Below are positions 57,901 through 64,000 of a DNA stretch of 64,000 bases, piece after piece (the first letter of the stretch is position 1; each line of letters begins with the position of its first letter). Made by a program: the position numbers and the translations under genes. The stretch covers positions 27,756,908 through 27,820,907 of the forward strand of contig OY759219.1 in NCBI GenBank assembly GCA_963662175.1, written 5' to 3'. The notes beneath the pieces are model-generated. The model did not search any database and was not told the DNA's origin. It saw only the letters and a list, made by a program, of their open reading frames with translations. The DNA comes from Aradus depressus. Its lineage: Eukaryota > Arthropoda > Insecta > Hemiptera > Aradidae.

Positions 57901-60900
57901 GTATCGACATGAAATGTTATATTTGTAGTCAAAACCGAATTAGGACATAAATTTCAGCTATATCGCCAGAAGAGAAGAGGGTGCTCAGCTCAAATACTCT
58001 AATAACTGCTGTTGTAATGGATGTATCGACATGAAATTTCATATTTGTAGTCAAAACCGAATTAGGACATAAATTTCAGCGATATCGCCAGAAGGGAAGA
58101 GGGTGCCCAACTCAAATACTCTAATAACTGCTGTTGTAATGGATGTAACGACATGAAATTTCATATTTGTAGTCAAAACCGAATTAGGACATAAATTTCA
58201 GCTATATCGCCAGAAGAGAAAAGGGTGCCCAACTCAAATACTCTAATAACTGCTGTTGTAATGGATGTAACGACATGAAATTTCATATTTGTAGTCAAAA
58301 CCGAATTAGGACATAAATTTCAGCTATATCGCCAGAAGAGAAGAGGTTGCTCAGCTCAAATACTCTAATAACTGCTGTTGTAATGGATGTATCGACATGA
58401 AATGTTATATTTGTAGTCAAAACCGAATTAGGACATAAATTTCAGCTATATCGCCAGAAGAGAAGAGGGTGCTCAGCTCAAATACTCTAATAACTGCTGT
58501 TGTAATGGATGTATCGACATGAAATTTCATATTTGTAGTCAAAACCGAATTAGGACATAAATTTCAGCTATATCGCGAGAAGAGAAAAGGGTGCTCAGCT
58601 CAAATACTCTAATAACTGCTGTTGTAATGGATGTATCGACATGAAATGTTATATTTGTAGTCAAAACCGAATTAGGACATAAATTTCAGCTATATCGCCA
58701 GAAGGGAAGAGGGTGCTCAACTCAAATACTCTAATAACTGCTGTTGTAATGGATGTATCGACATGAAATGTTATATTTGTAGTCAAAACCGAATTAGGAC
58801 ATAAATTTCAGCTATATCGCCAGAAGAGAAGAGGGTGCTCAGCTCAAATACTCTAATAACTGCTGTTGTAATGGATGTATCGACATGAAATGTTATATTT
58901 GTAGTCAAAACCGAATTAGGACATAAATTTCAGCTATATCGCCAGAAGGGAAGAGGGTGCTCAACTCAAATACTCTAATAACTGCTGTTGTAATGGATGT
59001 ATCGACATGAAATGTTATATTTGTAGTCAAAACCGAATTGGGACATAAATTTCAGCTATATCGCCAGAAGAGAAGAGGGTGCTCAGCTCAAATACTCTAA
59101 TAACTGCTGTTGTAATGGATGTATCGACATGAAATGTTATATTTGTAGTCAAAACCGAATTAGGACATAAATTTCAGCTATATCGCCAGAAGAGAAGAGG
59201 TTGCTCAGCTCAAATACTCTAATAACTGCTGTTGTAATGGATGTATCGACATGAAATGTTATATTTGTAGTCAAAACCGAATTAGGACATAAATTTCAGC
59301 TATATCGCCAGAAGAGAAGAGGGTGCTCAGCTCAAATACTCTAATAACTGCTGTTGTAATGGATGTATCGACATGAAATGTTATATTTGTAGTCAAAACC
59401 GAATTAGGACATAAATTTCAGCTATATCGCCAGAAGAGAAGAGGGTGCTCAGCTCAAATACTCTAATAACTGCTGTTGTAATGGATGTATCGACATGAAA
59501 TGTTATATTTGTAGTCAAAACCGAATTAGGACATAAATTTCAGCTATATCGCCAGAAGAGAAGAGGGTGCTCAGCTCAAATACTCTAATAACTGCTGTTG
59601 TAATGGATGTATCGACATGAAATGTTATATTTGTAGTCAAAACCGAATTAGGACATAAATTTCAGCTATATCGCCAGAAGGGAAGAGGGTGCTCAACTCA
59701 AATACTCTAATAACTGCTGTTGTAATGGATGTATCGACATGAAATGTTATATTTGTAGTCAAAACCGAATTAGGACATAAATTTCAGCTATATCGCCAGA
59801 AGAGAAGAGGGTGCTCAGCTCAAATACTCTAATAACTGCTGTTGTAATGGATGTATCGACATGAAATTTCATATTTGTAGTCAAAACCGAATTAGGACAT
59901 AAATTTCAGCTATATCGCGAGAAGAGAAAAGGGTGCTCAGCTCAAATACTCTAATAACTGCTGTTGTAATGGATGTATCGACATGAAATGTTATATTTGT
60001 AGTCAAAACCGAATTAGGACATAAATTTCAGCTATATCGCCAGAAGAGAAGAGGGTGCTCAGCTCAAATACTCTAATAACTGCTGTTGTAATGGATGTAT
60101 CGACATGAAATGTTATATTTGTAGTCAAAACCGAATTAGGACATAAATTTCAGCTATATCGCGAGAAGAGAAAAGGGTGCTCAGCTCAAATACTCTAATA
60201 ACTGCTGTTGTAATGGATGTATCGACATGAAATGTTATATTTGTAGTCAAAACCGAATTAGGACATAAATTTCAGCTATATCGCCAGAAGAGAAGAGGGT
60301 GCTCAACTCAAATACTCTAATAACTGCTGTTGTAATGGATGTATCGACATGAAATGTTATATTTGTAGTCAAAACCGAATTAGGACATAAATTTCAGCTA
60401 TATCGCCAGAAGAGAAGAGGGTGCTCAGCTCAAATACTCTAATAACTGCTGTTGTAATGGATGTATCGACATGAAATTTCATATTTGTAGTCAAAACCGA
60501 ATTAGGCCATAAATTTCAGCTATATCGCGAGAAGAGAAAAGGGTGCTCAGCTCAAATACTCTAATAACTGCTGTTGTAATGGATGTATCGACATGAAATG
60601 TTATATTTGTAGTCAAAACCGAATTAGGACATAAATTTCAGCTATATCGCCAGAAGAGAAGAGGGTGCTCAACTCAAATACTCTAATAACTGCTGTTGTA
60701 ATGGATGTATCGACATGAAATGTTATATTTGTAGTCAAAACCGAATTAGGACATAAATTTCAGCTATATCGCCAGAAGAGAAGAGGGTGCTCAGCTCAAA
60801 TACTCTAATAACTGCTGTTGTAATGGATGTATCGACATGAAATTTCATATTTGTAGTCAAAACCGAATTAGGACATAAATTTCAGCTATATCGCCAGAAG

Positions 60901-61205
60901 AGAAAAGGGTGCTCAGCTCAAATACTCTAATAACTGCTGTTGTAATGGATGTATCGACATGAAATGTTATATTTGTAGTCAAAACCGAATTAGGACATAA
61001 ATTTCAGCTATATCGCCAGAAGAGAAGAGGGTGCTCAACTCAAATACTCTAATAACTGCTGTTGTAATGGATGTATCGACATGAAATGTTATATTTGTAG
61101 TCAAAACCGAATTAGGACATAAATTTCAGCTATATCGCCAGAAGAGAAGAGGGTGCTCAGCTCAAATACTCTAATAACTGCTGTTGTAATGGATGTATCG
61201 ACATG
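54985..61205. repeat. 122-bp tandem satellite array, about 51 copies
   Basis: The unit GGATGTATCGACATGAAATT...TGCTGTTGTAAT starts at 55091 and at every multiple of 122 to 61191: exactly 50 periods with no indel. A partial unit precedes (54985-55090). The unit corresponds to one module of the HP repeat. Variants differ at a few sites (TTTCAT/TGTTAT; GCGATATCGC/GCTATATCGC; GAAGGGAAG/GAAGAGAAG; CAACTC/CAGCTC). 122 is not a multiple of three, and no ORF persists. Confidence 0.97.
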
Positions 61206-61635
61206 TTTAGTATGAGGATTTAGGAGCTCGTATGTAAGTCAACTATTAGCGAATATTAGCGCAAAAGGTCGACTGGTAATGGAGGGATTGCAAAAAATTA
61301 ATAGATTAAATCGTTCTGGGGAAGTACACATCCGGTGATTCACCGACGAATATTTTTTATTTATTTTGGAATCGAGATACATGAAATTCTTCGTATATCC
61401 TGGGAAGAAAAAGGTAAAATTAACAGTAATAAGTTAAATATAAAAAAAAAAGAAAAAAAAATGTTTTGTAGGGAAAATGAAAAGAAAAACTAAGTTGAGA
61501 CTTTATGGCTTTAAGTTTTTCCCCATCTTTCTTACACAATCCTCCAACATGTGGGTCCTTTATCAAAACAAAGTGTAAGGAAAAACGAAAGTAGTTACAC
61601 AAAGAACTTAAATATAGCCTTCACGAGCCAATTGA

Positions 61636-61866
61636 TGAGGGCGTCAGTAGCATGCTCGTCTACTGAGCTCAGGTCGAGGGTCTGCTATCTGGAAGAGGAT
61701 GCCGTCCTTCGGATGGGACGTTAAGCGACGATCCCGAGCTTGGACGATGTCAAAAACCCTAGGAGAATAAACTAAGTAGGCAACATTTAGGATCCCTCAG
61801 TGTATAGTCGGGCTCATGTCAAACCGAGTGACGAAATAGCGCTTTGGTAGTAGGCGATATGACCAG
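61636..61866 (+). mobile_element. tRNA-derived SINE, strongly diverged
   Basis: GAGGGCGTCAGTAGCATG head without a good box B, then CCGTCCTTCGGATGGGACGT, and GAGTGACGAAATAGCGCTTT, ending GTAGTAGGCGATATGACC. Confidence 0.7.
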
Positions 61867-61951
61867 GGATTTACGGCAAAATTTCATATTTTTTAAATTT
61901 TAAAATCCCGTTAATAAATATATAATTAATAAATAAATATTAAATTATAAA

Positions 61952-62165
61952 AGGTTAGGTTAGGTTTTATGACTCATGCCCGGGCTTTAACTACGAGGTC
62001 GTATCGCCCACTACCAGAGCGCTCTTTCGTCACTCTTGTGGACATGAGCCCGACTCTACTGTGGGAGTCCTAAATTTTGCCTACACTAAATTTTTATTCA
62101 CTTAGGGCAGGGGTCTTTAACGACTACCTGACATCGTACAGGCTTGGGACCATCGCTTAACGTCT
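61952..62165 (-). mobile_element. tRNA-derived SINE, 3' part only
   Basis: Tail AGGTTAGGTTAGGTTTTATG, body down to GGGACCATCGCTTAACGTC. Truncated before the head. Confidence 0.85.
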
Positions 62166-62580
62166 ACGAAATCGAAATCTCATTTTCGACTAAAGTGGCG
62201 CCTAGAACCTTTTTCACGTCAACCACTCAATTAATTGAGAGATAATAAAAAATAAATTAGTATAGAAACAAATATACTAATAAATGGAGTAGATATAGTT
62301 TTTTATTACAATTTAAATAATGATACAATATTTTTACTAAATCCTTCAAAAATGTATTTTTTATGACGATATATTAGGTTGTTCTTTTGTTCCTTTTCTA
62401 AAATCATAATGTAAGGAAGATTGATAAAAAAGGAAAAAAATAACAACTATACAAAATAATAATAATATATAAAATATATAGATATTAAACAATATAAATG
62501 AAATAAATAAAAAACAACTAATAAAAACTAATGATAGTAATAATTAAAATATTAAACAAAACCTAATTTAGACGGACCTT
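62166..62580. other. AT-rich, nothing recognised
   Basis: Low-complexity A/T-rich; no ORF or repeat match. Confidence 0.4.
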
Positions 62581-62589
62581 AATAAACTT

Positions 62590-62900
62590 TTTTTCTTTAT
62601 TTTTGAAATCAGGAGGTCGGAAATATAAAATTTCTTTGAAAACTAAGCATCGATTACATAACTTTCACTACATTTCGTACAATTGGGGAAGTAAAAAGTC
62701 TGTGTCCATATACATCCATAAGAACGTCACCTATTAATTTTCCGCGGAATCGTCCAAAGGGAAGGGGGACCAGAGGAGGGCTCAACTGCCGAAGTAATGA
62801 ATGTATTGACTCAAAATTTACAATGAGGGTTCAGAAGCCACTAACTGTGTTAGTAAATCATTAATGATTTTTTTAGCCCAAATGATCAATTTGCTTTGGA
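62590..62900. repeat. HP-family fragments meeting in opposite orientation
   Basis: 62600-62695 is a plus-orientation HP end (GAGGTCGGAAATATAAAATT to ATTGGGGAAGTAAAA). 62715-62900 has minus-orientation module sequence (CCGCGGAATCGTCCAAAGGG, GAATGTATTGACTC, TTTAGCCCAAATGATCAATT). Confidence 0.6.
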
Positions 62901-63234
62901 GGGAAAGCGAATTTATTTTCCTAAAAATGAGCAGAATTGTCATGAAGGGATGGATGAGCGAGTCAAGGAGTTGATCACAATTTCGTAAGAACGAAATCTG
63001 TGTGTAACGCCTAAGAAGTGAAGTCCCTCTAGAGAAGATGAGACTCGGGACTTGAAGGACCTGTATACCAGTTAACGAAGACAAACTCGATTAGCCTCGT
63101 CGTTATCCATTTTCGTAATTATTCCATCTTAAGCTCAGAGCTCTGTCTTTTATTTTATCTTTAAACTCGTCTTTCTATCAGTAACCATGTTTATAATTCA
63201 TTTGTGGTCTATTTTATTCAAAACTAAATTAAAA

Positions 63235-63935
63235 TTTTACTTTCCCAGTATAAGGGAAGTTACGCAATTGGTCATACATACGAAGCTGAATTTTCACTGG
63301 TATTTTTCGTTGAACCGACAACCTAATTCCAAAAAAAAGAAAGATGTTTGCCTTTGTGTCTGTAAACATGATAACTCTCTATAGATTGAATGTATCGACA
63401 CGCAATTTTTGATGTGTATCCAGAACCCTCTCAGGACGAATCCTATTGATTTTCGGCCAAAGCGGCCGAAGAAATGAGGGATTATGGGAGTCTTAACACA
63501 ACAATCAATTACTTTTTTCCTCTCGCTCCAAAGCCAATCGGCGTTTGGGCTAGAACTAATATTTCAATACATAGTTGCTTCTGAATTCTCGAACTAATTT
63601 TTTTTTGACGATACATTAGTCACACCGACATTTATTACGGTTTGAGTCGAGTTCCTTTTCTTCGGACATTATCTTCGACCAAAATTAATTATGTGCCCTT
63701 ATGATAGAAGTTTTGAAATTACATTTAAAAAATGTCATGTCACTACATTCATTACATCGGCAGTCATTTGCATTTTTGAGTTGAGCCCCCCTCCACTTTG
63801 ACTGATTTCAAATCTTCCCCCTAATTCCCTTCTTCCCTTTGACAGTTTTGACTGAAAATCAGTAGGTGTCGTAGTTAGAGGGTTCTGGATTCACATATAA
63901 AAGTTAGTGTTGATACATTCATTCTATTTATTTTT
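63235..63935. repeat. HP-family fragments, mixed orientation
   Basis: 63240-63500 is minus-orientation (TTTCCCAGTATAAGGGAAGT, GAATGTATCGACACGCAATT). 63520-63930 is plus-orientation (AAAGCCAATCGGCGTTTGGG, ACATTCATTACATCGGCAGT, ACATTCATTCTATTTATTTT). Confidence 0.6.
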
Positions 63936-64000
63936 ATTTAGACTTTTTTATTTATTCATTTATAAATTGAATAATATATATATTTATTTTATTTTTTTTA

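Larger units (their letters stand above)
54283..61352 (-). repeat. Giant HP-family element expanded by an internal 122-bp satellite array
   Basis: It begins ACTTCCTTGGCCTATTCGAA, has two ordinary diverged modules (GAATGTATCGACATGAAATT at 54601), then the palindrome 54749-54954 and the satellite. It ends with unmodified HP sequence (AAAGGTCGACTGGTAATGGA) and the hairpin ATCCGGTGATTCACCGACG at 61332-61350. Ordinary copies are 0.4-1.1 kb; this one is about 7.1 kb. Confidence 0.85.

Noticed and set aside
55091..61190. Regular direct repeats that could suggest a CRISPR-like array
   Set aside because: The whole 122-bp unit is conserved with no unique spacers, and the DNA is eukaryotic. It is a satellite.
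61950..61970. AGGTTAGGTTAGG resembles insect TTAGG telomere repeats (also at 19373 and 40740)
   Set aside because: In each case it is the tail of the CCTAA-ended SINE, only two to three units long, directly joined to the SINE end.

Overview
This is AT-rich eukaryotic nuclear DNA, almost certainly from an insect. Genes are split into short exons by long introns. There is an insect-type peptide GPCR, Jockey-type LINE and Penelope-like retroelements, hAT transposons and an abundant tRNA-derived SINE. I see no operons, rRNA, functional tRNA genes, CRISPR or virus-like genes. A hemipteran would fit, but the sequence does not prove the order.

Two host genes are supported, both on the minus strand. 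Between about 2.4 and 34.5 kb lie 11 phase-compatible exons, about 500 residues, of a protein with one proline/glycine-rich element per exon (PGPGxY and variants). This is the signature of SHIPPO/STPG (sperm-tail PG-rich repeat) proteins of the axoneme and sperm tail. Its 5' end was not found; its 3' end is probably at 2386 or just outside the window. Between 42.5 and 46.1 kb are the last two coding exons of a class A neuropeptide receptor: ECL2-TM5-ICL3, then TM6-TM7-tail. It is most like insect trissin receptors. Exons for TM1-TM4 were not found and probably lie beyond 64 kb.

Nearly everything else is transposable-element debris, often nested. The main families are: (1) a tRNA-derived SINE of about 340 bp with a CCTAA-type tail, about 16 copies, several with clean target-site duplications; (2) a second, poly(A)-tailed tRNA-like SINE, 2 copies; (3) a hairpin-ended repeat, called HP here, of about 380 bp or more, about 18 copies or fragments, built from a 120-140 bp module; (4) Jockey-type LINEs at 6.8, 39, 50 and 51 kb, other LINE fragments at 33 and 49 kb; (5) Penelope-like remnants with hammerhead-ribozyme-like cores (CTGANGA, short stem, GAAA), often inside inverted repeats; (6) hAT elements with perfect 8-bp target duplications at 9.4 and 33.4 kb; (7) several MITE-like inverted-repeat elements.

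The most striking structure is at 54.3-61.35 kb. One HP copy has its internal module expanded into a tandem array: exactly 50 consecutive 122-bp periods without an indel (55091-61190), with higher-order structure. It appears to be a satellite formed from one module of a dispersed transposable element. Just upstream is a near-perfect 100-bp-arm palindrome with a hammerhead-like core in each arm.

Region by region: 0-2.4 kb, inverted-repeat element and HP debris; 2.4-34.5 kb, the STPG-type gene with its repeat-filled introns; 34.5-42.5 kb, AT-rich spacer with SINE, LINE and HP copies; 42.5-46.1 kb, receptor exons; 46-54 kb, nested repeats, LINEs and a motif-array element; 54-61.4 kb, the satellite-bearing HP element; 61.4-64 kb, SINE and HP copies.
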